Assembly (NCBI GenBank): GCA_035561075.1
Contig: DATMYF010000057.1
Coordinates: 86,498 to 150,497, forward strand
DNA: 64,000 bases
Direction of reading: 5' to 3'
Source of the DNA: JAMCRM01 sp035561075
Lineage (GTDB): Bacteria > Acidobacteriota > Terriglobia > Bryobacterales > Bryobacteraceae
Made by a program: the position numbers and the translations under genes. The notes beneath the pieces were generated by a model, which had not been told where the DNA came from, ran no database searches, and was given only the letters and a program-made list of their open reading frames with translations. The stretch's first letter is position 1. The number at the start of each line of letters is the position of its first letter. This document shows positions 1 through 11,145 of this stretch, piece by piece.

Positions 1-686
1 CTCGGCAGCGCCCGGAGACCGCGGCGGTGCTCGACGGGCGCGCGGCGGAGCTGGGAATCCGCGTCACCCGCACCAGCGACTGGGCGGTCGATGGCCTAGA
101 GCTGCACCCAGGCGGCAGCCGCTTCACCGCCACCGGACCCGGCACGCTGCGCATCGAATGTCCGCTCGCCGGGGAGCACCAGGTCGAGAACGCCCTCACC
201 GCGGCCGCCGCCCTGGCGGAACTTCGGGTACCCGCGCAAGCGATCGAGCGCGGGATTGCATCGGCACGCTGGCCCGGCCGCCTGGAGCGCGTCGCCGAAG
301 CACCGGATGTGATCCTCGACGGGGCCCATAACCCCGCCGGCGCGCGCGCCCTGGCCGCCTACATCGACCGGTTCTACGGTGGCCGCCGCATCTGGATGAT
401 TTACGGAGCCATGCGCGACAAGGCTATCCAGGAAGTGGCCGGGGTACTGTTCCCCCGCGCCGCCCACATTATCGCCACCGCCCCCGCGCAGGCCCGCGCC
501 GCCCGGCCCGAAACCATCGCGGAGCTCGCCGACCATCCCCACCTCCGCGCCGCTCCGCGCCTTGCTGACGCGCTGGCGCTGGCGTTGGCCGAAGCCCGCC
601 CGGAGGACGCCATTTTCGTCACTGGCTCCCTCTTCCTGGTGGCCGAGGCGGAACTCCTGCTGTCGACGGCCCGAGGCGCGTTATAA
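1..686 (+). CDS. folC: Bifunctional folylpolyglutamate/dihydrofolate synthase, C-terminal part
   Basis: The gene enters from the left edge; reading starts with the codon at position 3 and no start codon is in the window. The visible 227 residues cover the end of the Mur-ligase-like central domain and the C-terminal domain. The motif LDGAHNPAGA is the FolC signature at the start of the C-terminal domain, and GEHQVENALTAAAA matches the conserved stretch before it. FolC adds glutamate to dihydropteroate and to reduced folates in the cytoplasm. Its last codons overlap the -10 box of the following acyltransferase gene. The call is secure; whether the enzyme is bifunctional cannot be judged from this half. 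Confidence 0.93.
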   Translation, partial: RQRPETAAVLDGRAAELGIRVTRTSDWAVDGLELHPGGSRFTATGPGTLRIECPLAGEHQVENALTAAAALAELRVPAQAIERGIASARWPGRLERVAEAPDVILDGAHNPAGARALAAYIDRFYGGRRIWMIYGAMRDKAIQEVAGVLFPRAAHIIATAPAQARAARPETIAELADHPHLRAAPRLADALALALAEARPEDAIFVTGSLFLVAEAELLLSTARGAL

Positions 687-687
687 T
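682..687 (+). promoter_or_regulatory. -10 box of the acyltransferase gene (leaderless type)
   Basis: A perfect TATAAT lies inside the last codons of folC and ends 9 nt before the ATG at 697. No Shine-Dalgarno sequence lies between them. With the usual 6-9 nt from -10 box to transcription start, the mRNA would begin at or next to the start codon. Confidence 0.5.
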
Positions 688-696
688 TTCGCCTTC

Positions 697-1434
697 ATGC
701 TCTCCCGGCTCCGAGCACTGCTGATCACCGCCCCGTTCATCGTGCTGGATACGCTTGTCTTCGGCACACTTTCCATGCTGGCGTCTCTGTTCGACAAAAC
801 CGGGTACACGCAGCATCGCATCGCGCGGATCTGGGCGCGCGCGATGTTGGTGGTGAGCGGGACGCGCCTGGAGGTCGAGGGGGTGGAAAAGCTCGATCCG
901 AACGGCAGCTACGTGCTGGTCTCGAACCACCTGAGCCTGATGGACACTCCGGTGGTGATCGCCCATATTCCCCTGCAATTCCGCTTCTTTGCCAAGGAAG
1001 GGCTGTTCCGTATCCCATTGCTGGGCGGACACTTGCGGCGTGCCGGGCACTTTTCCGTGCTGCGCGACAACCCGCGCGCCGGCCTCCGGACCATGGGAGA
1101 GGGCGCGCGCATGCTGCGCCAACACGGCACATCGGTGTTGGTGTTCCCCGAGGGAGGCCGGTCCGACGACGGCGACCTGCACGAGTTCCGGCCGGGCGCG
1201 GCGTACATCGCCATCAAGGGCGGGGTGCCGGCCGTGCCCATCGGGATCACCGGAACTCGCGAGATCCTCCCCATGGGCTCCATCCAGGTGCTCCCGGGAC
1301 ATGCACGTCTGCTGGTGGGGGATCCTATCCCGACCACAGGCCTCAAGCCCCAGGACCATGCCCGGTTGACCGAAGAACTGCGCCGCCGAATCGCCCTTTT
1401 GACCGGCCAGAGCGCTCCAGTACAATGTAAGTGA
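697..1434 (+). CDS. plsC: 1-acyl-sn-glycerol-3-phosphate acyltransferase (PlsC family)
   Basis: This 245-residue protein has the PlsC acyltransferase motifs in order: NHLSLMD (the HX4D catalytic motif) near residue 75, a block around FRFFAKEGLFRIP, and FPEGGRS near residue 150. It would acylate lysophosphatidic acid to phosphatidic acid at the inner membrane. The first 30 residues are hydrophobic and probably anchor it. I chose the ATG at 697 rather than an in-frame upstream start inside folC, because 697 follows a TATAAT box and begins a normal family N-terminus. The stop codon overlaps the start of the next gene. Substrate choice within the LPLAT family is inferred. Confidence 0.88.
   Translation: MLSRLRALLITAPFIVLDTLVFGTLSMLASLFDKTGYTQHRIARIWARAMLVVSGTRLEVEGVEKLDPNGSYVLVSNHLSLMDTPVVIAHIPLQFRFFAKEGLFRIPLLGGHLRRAGHFSVLRDNPRAGLRTMGEGARMLRQHGTSVLVFPEGGRSDDGDLHEFRPGAAYIAIKGGVPAVPIGITGTREILPMGSIQVLPGHARLLVGDPIPTTGLKPQDHARLTEELRRRIALLTGQSAPVQCK
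1421..1426 (+). promoter_or_regulatory. -10 box of the thioredoxin-fold gene (leaderless type)
   Basis: TACAAT lies in the last codons of plsC and ends 7 nt before the ATG at 1434. There is no Shine-Dalgarno sequence in the gap, so the transcript could begin at the start codon. Confidence 0.4.
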
Positions 1435-2405
1435 TGTCGCGTAAGCTGTTGCTCTTCCCTCTGCTGGCTGCCTGCGTCATGCAGGCCCCGGCGCAGAAGC
1501 CCCCCGCCGCCCGCAAGGCCGCGCCCGCGAAAGCGTCCACCCCGGCGAAGAAGTCCGCGTTGGACAAAGCCGTGATGGAGGCCTACGTGCGCCATTTGTT
1601 GGTGATGGGAACGGCCATCAAAGTGGACGTTCAGGACCCCAAGCCATCTACCCTGCCAGGATTCTTCGATGTGGCGGTGCGTGCGTCGGCGGGACCCCAA
1701 ACTCAAGAGTTCCTGTTCTATGTCTCCAAAGACGGCCAGAAGATCGTGCAAGGCACGGTGTTCGATGTTGCCCAGAACCCCTTCAAGGCCGACCTGGACC
1801 GTCTCAAGACCGAGGGCGAGCCCAGCATCGGGACACCGGGGGCGTCTGTGGTGCTCGTCGAGTTCAGCGATTACCAGTGTCCCTTCTGCGCCCAACAGGC
1901 CAAGATGCTGCGCACCAACCTGCTAAGCACATACCCCAAGCAGGTGCGGTTCTACTTCAAGGACTTCCCGCTCGAACAGATCCATCCCTGGGCCAAACCG
2001 GCAGCCATCGCGGGGCGCTGCATCTTCCGCCAGAACCCCGCAGCCTTCTGGGAATTCCACGACTGGATTTACGACCATCAGAATGAGATCACCGCGGACA
2101 ACCTGAAGGGCAAGCTGCTCGAATGGGCCAAGGGCAAGGAGATCGACGCGCTGCAACTCTCGCGCTGCATGGACACCAAGGCGACCGAGGCCGACGTGAA
2201 CCGGAACATCGCCGAAGCCAAGGCCCTGAAGGTGGATTCCACCCCGACGCTGTTCGTCAACGGCCGCCGGCTGGTGGGCCGCGACTGGCCGACCCTGCGC
2301 AGCGTCATCGACTACGAAATCGAGTACCAGAAGACCGCCAGGAACGCCGGTGAGGAGGCGTGCTGCGAGTTGCGGCCGCTACTGCCCGGACTGAGCGGCA
2401 AATAG
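1434..2405 (+). CDS. Secreted DsbA-like thioredoxin-fold protein
   Basis: The 323-residue protein starts with a signal peptide (about residues 1-21, ending APAQ), then an Ala/Pro/Lys-rich linker to about 45. A small domain follows to about 130, then a DsbA/thioredoxin_4 domain. The redox motif is CPFC (C149, C152) within the block FSDYQCPFC, and the cis-proline loop is STPTLFVNG. It probably acts in the periplasm as a thiol oxidase or isomerase. ATG 1434 shares bases with the plsC stop; a GTG three bases upstream is possible. Its redox partner is not in the window. Confidence 0.85.
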   Translation: MSRKLLLFPLLAACVMQAPAQKPPAARKAAPAKASTPAKKSALDKAVMEAYVRHLLVMGTAIKVDVQDPKPSTLPGFFDVAVRASAGPQTQEFLFYVSKDGQKIVQGTVFDVAQNPFKADLDRLKTEGEPSIGTPGASVVLVEFSDYQCPFCAQQAKMLRTNLLSTYPKQVRFYFKDFPLEQIHPWAKPAAIAGRCIFRQNPAAFWEFHDWIYDHQNEITADNLKGKLLEWAKGKEIDALQLSRCMDTKATEADVNRNIAEAKALKVDSTPTLFVNGRRLVGRDWPTLRSVIDYEIEYQKTARNAGEEACCELRPLLPGLSGK

Positions 2406-2436
2406 CAACGCCGCTCTACAAGCCCCAGGGGATTCC

Positions 2437-4260
2437 ATGAAGGCTCTTTCCGTCCCGTCGCGAACCGTGGCCGCATGGCTCGCCGCGGTTGCCCTTTCTC
2501 TGGGCGGCACCGCGTCGGTCGACCCGCAGCAGTATCTGGACGACGTGAAGTACCTGGCGTCTCCGGAACTTCGCGGACGCGGTACGGGCAGTCCCGGGCT
2601 CGAAAAGGCGGCCCAGTTCATCGCCGGGCGATTCCGCTCCTTCGGTCTCCAGCCTCCGGGGGGCCAGGGTCACTTGCAGGGTTTCGACGTCACCACTAAC
2701 GCCCGGCTGGGCAAGGACAATCGCTTCGCTTACGTCGAGAACGGCAGCCGGACCACGCTGAAGCCCAGGGAAGATTTTATTCCTTTCAACTTTTCTTCCC
2801 GGGGTAAGCTGGAGGGCCGGGTGGTATTCGCGGGCTACGGCATCACGGCGCCTGAGTACGGCTACGACGATTACGCCGGACTTGACGTGAAGGACAGCAT
2901 CGTCCTGGTGCTGCGGCACGAGCCGCAGGAGTACGATGACCGCAGCGTGTTTTCCGGCAGGATCTACACCGAGCACGCCCAGTTTTTCAGCAAGGCGGGC
3001 AATGCCAGACGCCACGGGGCGCGCGGCTTGATCCTGATCTCGGACAGCGCCAACCATCGCTCCGAGGAAGACCGCCTGGAGACTTTCTCGAACTCGGTCG
3101 GGCCCGCTGACGCTGGCATCCCCTTCGTGCACGTTAAGGCAGCGGTGGCGCAAAAGTGGTTCACGGCGGCGGGCAGGAACCTGGAAGAACTGCAGGAACA
3201 GATCGATAAGGACCTGACGCCGCGCTCGTTCGCATTCCCTGCCGGTCTGCGCGTCGAGGCCCACGTGGATCTCGACCGCGCCGTGAAGCGGGTCCACAAC
3301 GTGCTGGCCTACCTTCCGGGCCAGACCGGCGAGTACGTCGTGATCGGGGCGCACTACGACCACCTGGGATTGGGCGAGCAGTTCTCGATGGCGCCTTCTC
3401 TGGCCGGCACCGTGCATCCCGGCGCGGATGACAACGCCTCAGGCACCGCGGGGGTGATCGAACTGGCGCGCTGGTTTTCCACCCGGCCCAAGCCGAGGCG
3501 TGGCATTCTGTTCATGGCCTACGCGGGGGAAGAATTGGGGCTGCTGGGTTCCAGTTTCTACGTCAACAACCCCGTTCTGCCGCTCGAAAAAGCCGTGGCC
3601 ATGCTCAATTTGGACATGATCGGGCGTATCCGGGAGGGCAAAGTCTTCATCGGCGGGGTCGGCACCGGCACCACCTTCAAAGCGCTGCTCGACCGGTGCA
3701 CCCCGCGGTACGGGTTGAAAACCGATGACTCGGAGGTAGGCGGCTACGGGTCGAGCGACCATACCTCCTTCACCACCCGGGAGATCCCTGTCCTGTTCTT
3801 CTTCTCCGGGCTGCACGCGGAATATCACACTCCCAGCGATACCTGGGAGAAGATCGAGGCCGTGGAGGCTGCCAAGCTGCTGGGGCTGGTCTCCGATGTG
3901 GCGCAAGGGCTCATGGAGAGCCCCGAACGGCCGGTCTTCGTGAAGACAGCGCCGAGTAAGGTTGCCGCGCCGGAAACCGGCTCCGCCGGGGGCAATGCGA
4001 CGTATTTTGGCAGCATCCCCGAGATCAGCGGCAGCTTTGCAGGCCTGAGGTTCGCCGATGTCCGGCAAGGCTCCCCCGCGGCGCGGGCCGGTTTGAAGGC
4101 CGGGGATGTGCTGGTGGAATTCGACGGCAAACCCATCCAGACCCTGTCCGATTTCACGTATGCGCTGCAGGCCCGCAAGCCCGGTGAAGTGGTTCCGGTA
4201 AAGGTGAAGCGGAGCGGCCGCTCCGTCCAAACCAGCGTGACTCTCGCCCGCCGCCAGTAA
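2437..4260 (+). CDS. Secreted M28-family zinc aminopeptidase with PDZ domain
   Basis: This 607-residue protein has a signal peptide (about 1-26), a PA-like insert (about 115-260), an M28 peptidase domain (about 285-495) and a C-terminal PDZ domain (about 525-607). The metal and catalytic residues are visible: H306 (GAHYDHLG), D331/D332 (GADDNASG), E365/E366 (AGEELGLLGS), D393 (LNLDMIGR) and H464 (HTPSDT). It is expected to be a two-zinc periplasmic or secreted exopeptidase. The GGAG-like AGGGG 6-7 nt before the ATG supports the start. The specific substrate is unknown. Confidence 0.92.
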   Translation: MKALSVPSRTVAAWLAAVALSLGGTASVDPQQYLDDVKYLASPELRGRGTGSPGLEKAAQFIAGRFRSFGLQPPGGQGHLQGFDVTTNARLGKDNRFAYVENGSRTTLKPREDFIPFNFSSRGKLEGRVVFAGYGITAPEYGYDDYAGLDVKDSIVLVLRHEPQEYDDRSVFSGRIYTEHAQFFSKAGNARRHGARGLILISDSANHRSEEDRLETFSNSVGPADAGIPFVHVKAAVAQKWFTAAGRNLEELQEQIDKDLTPRSFAFPAGLRVEAHVDLDRAVKRVHNVLAYLPGQTGEYVVIGAHYDHLGLGEQFSMAPSLAGTVHPGADDNASGTAGVIELARWFSTRPKPRRGILFMAYAGEELGLLGSSFYVNNPVLPLEKAVAMLNLDMIGRIREGKVFIGGVGTGTTFKALLDRCTPRYGLKTDDSEVGGYGSSDHTSFTTREIPVLFFFSGLHAEYHTPSDTWEKIEAVEAAKLLGLVSDVAQGLMESPERPVFVKTAPSKVAAPETGSAGGNATYFGSIPEISGSFAGLRFADVRQGSPAARAGLKAGDVLVEFDGKPIQTLSDFTYALQARKPGEVVPVKVKRSGRSVQTSVTLARRQ

Positions 4261-4309
4261 TTTTCTCAATGCCGCGCCCCGGCCTGCCGATATGACCGGC
4301 AGGAGCTAC

Positions 4310-4939
4310 ATGGCGCAAATCACCCCAGAGCCCGGAACGGCAGGGAGCCGACCTCTACAGTTGCCGCCGCTGATCCTACACCCATTCACAGACCAGGAGG
4401 GTTCGTCACGCTTTCTCGAAAACTCCAAAGCCAGCCTGATGCTTTCGGGCCTGCTGCCGGACAGCGGTTTCAGCCGGGAGGAACTGACGGAGCGCGTCGT
4501 GCGAGCCCGATACCTGGAGGTCCGGATGCTTTATTTCCTGGGTAAGGACGTGTTCCGGTGGGTGGAACAGTGCGTGGAATCCGTCGAGCGCGCGCGCAGC
4601 TTCGAGCATGAGGGTATCCGGGAGCAGAGCTTCACGCACATGCTGACCCACAACACCCCGACGGTGGTCCAGGAGAAGCTCCGCGGTTGGGGGGTTTACG
4701 ATTTCGCCTCCATATTCACGCGTGCGCTGGGGCTCCACACAGCCTTCGCAGAGCCGCCCGCCATCAGTTGCCTGAGCCAGGAGTTTATCCTCAGCTATCA
4801 CCTCTACGCGGATTTTCTGTACTCCTGCTACGACCAACTGCGGCCGTATACCGAAATCGCACCGGGCCGGTTCGAATTCGAAGTTTTTGGTTCCGGGGAG
4901 TATTCCCGGATGCTGGAAAGCCAGTGGGAAGCGACGTAG
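4310..4939 (+). CDS. Hypothetical protein, no recognised domain
   Basis: I do not recognise this 209-residue protein. It has no signal peptide, transmembrane segment or obvious catalytic motif. It is rich in aromatic residues and looks mostly helical (long amphipathic stretches around residues 35-140). An AGGAG sequence lies 4-5 nt before the ATG at 4310, which makes that start better than the in-frame ATG at 4292. It sits alone between the peptidase and a lipoprotein gene, so context does not suggest a function. Ordinary base composition argues for a real gene. Confidence 0.6.
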   Translation: MAQITPEPGTAGSRPLQLPPLILHPFTDQEGSSRFLENSKASLMLSGLLPDSGFSREELTERVVRARYLEVRMLYFLGKDVFRWVEQCVESVERARSFEHEGIREQSFTHMLTHNTPTVVQEKLRGWGVYDFASIFTRALGLHTAFAEPPAISCLSQEFILSYHLYADFLYSCYDQLRPYTEIAPGRFEFEVFGSGEYSRMLESQWEAT

Positions 4940-4962
4940 CGCCGCGCGCCGACCCCGGTTGC

Positions 4963-4968
4963 TAGAAT
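4963..4968 (+). promoter_or_regulatory. -10 box of the lipoprotein gene (leaderless type)
   Basis: TAGAAT ends 9 nt before the ATG at 4978 and 3 nt before the ATG at 4972. No Shine-Dalgarno sequence is present. If transcription starts at the normal distance, only the ATG at 4978 would be on the mRNA. Confidence 0.4.
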
Positions 4969-4977
4969 AGGATGCGG

Positions 4978-5610
4978 ATGTCACTTATGAGACAGCTCAC
5001 CATCGCAATCGGTTGTGCCATGTGTCTGGCGCTCGCCGGATGTTCCGGAACCCCCACCAAAACCCAGACCGCGAAGAAGGCGGAGGAAGTGCCGCCCGAT
5101 CCTGTCACCGGGCGCGAAGCACTCTACAAAATGTTTATGGCCGCGCGGTCGTGGTCGACCGACATCGAGATTCTGCGGCTCAACAGCATTAATCTTCCGG
5201 AAGTGAAGCCCGTTCCGGGCAAGGCCGCAGCGTGGCAGGTTATCTTCGTCTCGCCCGGCAAGGGCAGGGCGAGGACCTGGACATACTCGGTGGTTGAGGG
5301 CGAGGGCAACCTGCATAAAGGCACCTTCGCGGGGCTGGAAGAGGGCTGGTCGGGGCCGCGCGGCGCCACCAAGCCGATGATCATCCAGGCCGTCAAGACG
5401 GATTCGGACGAAGCCTACAAAACGGCCCTCACCAAGGCCGCCGCATACGAAAAGAAGAACCCCGGCAAGACGATCTCGGTGATCCTGGAATCCACCAGCA
5501 AGCACCCCAACCCCGCATGGCGGGTGATCTGGGGCGAATCCGTGACCACCAGTAACTTCTCGGTCCTGGTGGATGCCTCGACGGGGCAGTACCTCGAAAC
5601 CATGCGGTAG
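4978..5610 (+). CDS. Putative lipoprotein of unknown function
   Basis: The protein (210 residues from ATG 4978; 212 from ATG 4972) has a lipoprotein signal peptide ending in the lipobox LALAGC, with the lipidated cysteine near residue 22. A Lys/Thr-rich linker follows. The mature part contains two copies of a small alpha/beta pattern reminiscent of PepSY-type domains: one ends with a strand before a Trp-Arg-Val-Ile-Trp stretch, the other around the Trp-rich segment at residues 75-100. That resemblance is weak. I prefer the 4978 start because the -10 box lies too close to 4972. It converges with tyrA. Confidence 0.7.
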   Translation: MSLMRQLTIAIGCAMCLALAGCSGTPTKTQTAKKAEEVPPDPVTGREALYKMFMAARSWSTDIEILRLNSINLPEVKPVPGKAAAWQVIFVSPGKGRARTWTYSVVEGEGNLHKGTFAGLEEGWSGPRGATKPMIIQAVKTDSDEAYKTALTKAAAYEKKNPGKTISVILESTSKHPNPAWRVIWGESVTTSNFSVLVDASTGQYLETMR

Positions 5611-5622
5611 CGCCCGGGGCGC
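5610..5622. terminator. Short GC palindrome between convergent genes
   Basis: GCGCCC-G-GGGCGC is a perfect 6-bp inverted repeat around a single base. It fills the 12-nt space between the lipoprotein stop and the tyrA stop. It has no T-tract, so any role as a bidirectional terminator is only suggested by position. Confidence 0.25.
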
Positions 5623-6446
5623 TTACCTGGTCCGCAGCCGCGTCGCCAGCGCCGCCGCGCTTTCGAACTCCTCTTCGAGCCGGCGCGTGCGCAGGTTGTC
5701 GCGGATGTGCTCCAGTTCCCCGATGTAGGCGGTGAGGGCGCGTTCGATCTCGGCGGTGTTGGTAGCCAGGATGTCCCGCCAGACTCCGTAGGAACTGAGC
5801 GCCAGCCGCGTGGTATCCATCAGGCCGGGACCGGCCACCTCGAGGTAATCCTTGAGGTGCTGGCCCACGGTGGCGGCCAGCGCCGTAGATGCCAATTGCG
5901 GCAGATGCGAGGTGAGCGAAACCACGCGGTCGTGTTCGGCCGGATCGAGGATCACCGGCACGGCCCCGAGGCGCGTCACCCATTCGACGAAATTCGGGTC
6001 GAGGTCGGTGGGCTGTAGCGGCGTGAGCGCGTAGGTACGGCCTGCGAAAAGTCCGGCTTCGGCTGCTTCCACCCCGCTCTTCTCCTTACCCGCCATGGGG
6101 TGCCCGCCCAGAAACCGGCAGCGCCGCAGGTGCATGGCCGCCGTCGAGACAATCTCCCGCTTGGTACTGCCGGCATCGGTCACCAGGGCCCCAGGTCTCA
6201 CTACAGGGTCGAGGCGCCGCAGGGTGTCGAGGATGCGGCCGATGGGTTGCGCCAGGTAGATGAGGTCCGCTAGGGAGGCCGCCTCGGCAAGCGGCAGGGC
6301 TTCGTCGATCGCGCCGCGTGCGAGAGCCGCCGCGATGGCGGGGGGCGAACTCACCCCTATCACGCGCCCGTGAAACCCCGCCTGCTTCAGCGCCAGCCCG
6401 AAAGACCCGCCGATCAGCCCCACCCCGACAATCGCAACCGTTTCCA

Positions 6447-6447
<1 letters not shown>
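5623..6447 (-). CDS. tyrA: Prephenate dehydrogenase
   Basis: The 274-residue protein begins with an NAD(P)-binding Rossmann motif, GVGLIGGSFG (about residues 7-16). It also carries the prephenate dehydrogenase signatures TDAGSTKREI and FLGGHPMAGKEKSG, the latter holding the substrate-binding histidine. It makes 4-hydroxyphenylpyruvate for tyrosine synthesis in the cytoplasm. The start codon shares one base with the DAHP synthase stop (TGATG), so it is the last member of the trp/aro run. No separate ACT domain is seen at the C-terminus. The nearby DAHP synthase and chorismate mutase supply its substrate prephenate. Confidence 0.95.
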
Positions 6448-7456
<1,009 letters not shown>

Positions 7457-7460
<4 letters not shown>

Positions 7461-7768
7461 TTTTCGTCTCCGTCCGGCTGCGATTCCATGCGTACGCGCT
7501 GCACCTTGCGCATCTCGTCGATGATGCGCTCGAAGATGCGCTTCACGGACTCCGCGGGTAGCGGGCCGCCGTTGTGCTCCATCACGTTGCAGAACACTTC
7601 GTCTTCGCGCCGGGGTTCATAAATCGGCATGTGCGCCTCGCGCTTGATGCGGCCGATTTCCTCGACCGCGCGGGTGCGCTCGTTAAGCAACTCGACAATG
7701 GCGCGGTCCACCTCGTCGATACGGTCGCGATGCACCACCATGGCTTTCTGAGCCGCTTCGCGCGTCAT
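7457..7768 (-). CDS. aroQ: Chorismate mutase (AroQ class)
   Basis: This all-helical protein of 103 residues matches the AroQ fold: an N-terminal helix with RDRIDEVDRAIVELLNERT, then VEEIGRIKREAHMPIYEPRREDEV, and a C-terminal helix with a glutamate-rich FERIIDEMRKVQ. The conserved Arg, Lys and Glu residues of the active site are present (for example R14, K44 and E55 by rough alignment). It converts chorismate to prephenate, the substrate of the downstream tyrA product. It overlaps trpA and the DAHP synthase gene by 4 nt each. No prephenate dehydratase domain is attached, so phenylalanine synthesis needs a gene outside the window. Confidence 0.92.
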
Positions 7769-8567
7769 TTCGGCGCCCCTTCAAAACCCTGCTTTAGCTC
7801 GCGGGTGAAGGCTTCAAGCCGGGCTTCCGTTTCCGGGCCGCCGGCCTGCCGGGCGATCACGTCCATGAGGGCGCTCCCCACCACCACGCCTTCCACCTGC
7901 CGGCCAAGTTCGGCCACGTGCGCGGGTTTGGACACGCCGAAGCCCACAGCCAGCGGCAGGTCCGTAACCTTTCGCATGGCTTCGACCAGCGGCCCTACCG
8001 AAGCAGCCAACGACTCCCGCTGGCCGGTCACGCCGGTGCGCGAGACAAGGTAGACAAATCCGCGCGAATACTCCGCCACCAGCTTCAGCCGTCGCTCCGT
8101 GCTGGTGGGCGCGGCCAGGAAGACCGTGTCGAGATTGTGGCGATGCATCACCGCCACGTAAGCATGCGCTTCCTCCACACTGGCGTCGGTGAGGAGGCAG
8201 CCGTCGATCCCCGCCGCCGCGGCGTCACGCGCCAGCGCCTCCACCCCATACTTCAAAACGGGGTTGAGGTAAGTAAACAGCAGGATGGGGACTTCCGAGC
8301 GCTGCCGGATCTGGCAGGCGATGTCGAGCACGCCCCGCAAGGTTGTGCCGGCGGCAATGGCACGCTCGCCGGCGCGCTGGATCACTGGGCCGTCGGCCAC
8401 CGGGTCGGAGAACGGGACCCCAAGCTCGATCAGGTCCGCGCCGCCGCGTTCGAGCGCCTCTACCAGCGAGGCTGTGCGGGCGGGCGAAGGATCCCCCGCC
8501 GTGATGTATGCGATCAGCGCCTTGCGGCCATCGCGGCGTAGGTTTTCAAATAGCCGGCCGATGCGGG

Positions 8568-8571
<4 letters not shown>
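7765..8571 (-). CDS. trpA: Tryptophan synthase alpha subunit
   Basis: The 268-residue TIM barrel has the TrpA landmarks: the catalytic glutamate in LIELGVPFSDPVADGP, the aspartate region within a segment ending GCLLTDAS, and the phosphate-binding loop GFGVSKPAHV. It cleaves indole-3-glycerol phosphate and passes indole to TrpB. It starts with GTG inside the trpB stop (GTGA overlap). Order and overlap show it is translationally coupled to trpB. Confidence 0.97.
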
Positions 8572-9766
<1,195 letters not shown>

Positions 9767-9770
<4 letters not shown>

Positions 9771-10360
9771 ATGGTTTCCAGGGCCGCTTTCAGGAATGCG
9801 GCCATCCTGCGGTGGTCTTTTCTGCCCGGCGCGGCTTCGATTCGCGAGCAGGCATCCACACCCCAGGGGTGCGCCTGCTCGATGGCTGCCCGTACATTCG
9901 ATGCATCCAGGCCGCCGGCCAGCACGATCTTTTTCGCCCCGCGCGCCAGGTTCCAGTCGAAGGCCGCACCCGCGCCACCGTAGAGGGCGCCGGCAGGGCC
10001 GTCCAGCAGCAGCGCCTCCGCGGGACACGCGTCCCAGGCAGCGAGGTCGAAACCCGCTTCCACGCGCGCGGCCTTCCAGACGCGAAAACCAGCGGGATAA
10101 GCGGCGGGCGTCTCGTCGCCGTGCAGTTGCACGATATCGAGCCCAATTTCCCGCGCGATTTCAGCCGCCAGCGGCTCGTTGACGAACACCCCCACCTTCC
10201 ACACAGACGCCGGGAGCGCCGCCCCTATTTCCGCCGCCAGCCGGGGCGCCACGTACCGCGGACTGCGCGGCCAGAAGTTGAAGCCCAGTGCCGCCGCGCC
10301 ACCCTCGATCGCAGCCAGCGCATCCTCCCGGTTCGTAATGCCGCAGATTTTCACGATCAT
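9767..10360 (-). CDS. trpF: Phosphoribosylanthranilate isomerase
   Basis: The 197-residue protein begins with KICGITNREDA, the catalytic-cysteine signature of TrpF (C6). It continues with GFNFWPRSPRYV and the VQLHGDE motif, and ends with the phosphate-binding stretch LAGGLDASNV and its following helix. It isomerises phosphoribosylanthranilate for the next step by TrpC. The start overlaps the trpC stop and its stop overlaps trpB, both as ATGA. Confidence 0.96.
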
Positions 10361-11145
10361 GCGGTCACCAAAGCGCGGAGCGCGGCGGCGGGATCGCCGG
10401 ATTTCACGAGGTGCTCGCCCACCAGGAACGCGGTGAAGCCGGCATCGCGCAGCCGGCGCACGTCTTCCGCGGAGTGGATGCCGCTCTCTGCAACCCGCAC
10501 CACGCCGGCGGGGATGCGCTCCGCCAGGCGCAGCGACGTTTCGAGCGACACCTCGAAAGTCGAGAGGTTGCGGTTGTTCACCCCGATGATATCCGCGCCC
10601 GCGGCGATAGCGCGGTCGAGGTCGTCCGCACTGTGCACTTCCACCAGCGCGGCCATACGGTACCGCGCGGCGGCTTCACGGAATTCGCAGATCTCGCGTT
10701 CCGTGAGGATGGCGGCGATCAGCAGGACCGCGTCAGCCCCGGCGGCGGCGGCCTCCGCGACCTGCACCTCGTGAATCGTGAAATCCTTCCGCAGGGCCGG
10801 CAGTTTCACGGCTGCGCGAGCTTCCCGAAGGTACGCCAGGCTGCCCTGGAAGTACCGCTCGTCCGTGAGGACGGAGAGCGCCGCGGCGCCGCCTTCGGCA
10901 TACTGGCGCGCGATGCGAGGCGGGTCGAAATCGGCCGAGAGCAGTCCTTTGCTGGGCGAGGCTTTCTTGATTTCGGCGATCACCGCGGGGGTGCGTGCCT
11001 GGAGCGCCGCGCGAAAATCGCGACGCGCCCCGACGCTCGCAGCAGCCTCCGCTTCAAGGCGTTCGCGCAGTGGTAGCGTGCGGGTGAGTTCCTCCCGCTT
11101 GGTGACGACAATACGGGCCAGGATGTCCGGAACAGTCTCGCTCAA
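10357..11145 (-). CDS. trpC: Indole-3-glycerol phosphate synthase
   Basis: This 262-residue TIM barrel has the TrpC signatures: the N-terminal helix VPDILARIVVTKREEL, the catalytic lysine and glutamate region PAVIAEIKKASPSKG, LRKDFTIHEVQV, IGVNNRNLSTF and VAESGIHSAEDV. It closes the indole ring in tryptophan synthesis. The start is a TTG that shares bases with the TonB-receptor stop (TTGA). No ATG or GTG lies near it, and the ribosome-binding site is weak. TTG plus overlap suggests translation depends on ribosomes finishing the receptor gene. Confidence 0.94.
   Translation of the reverse strand: MSETVPDILARIVVTKREELTRTLPLRERLEAEAAASVGARRDFRAALQARTPAVIAEIKKASPSKGLLSADFDPPRIARQYAEGGAAALSVLTDERYFQGSLAYLREARAAVKLPALRKDFTIHEVQVAEAAAAGADAVLLIAAILTEREICEFREAAARYRMAALVEVHSADDLDRAIAAGADIIGVNNRNLSTFEVSLETSLRLAERIPAGVVRVAESGIHSAEDVRRLRDAGFTAFLVGEHLVKSGDPAAALRALVTA

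Noticed and set aside
9771..10028. Upstream extension of trpB
   Set aside because: It lies inside trpF in another frame and does not resemble TrpB.
9812..10774. Plus-strand open frame of 320 codons over trpF and trpC
   Set aside because: It is a high-GC antisense frame with no recognisable protein features.
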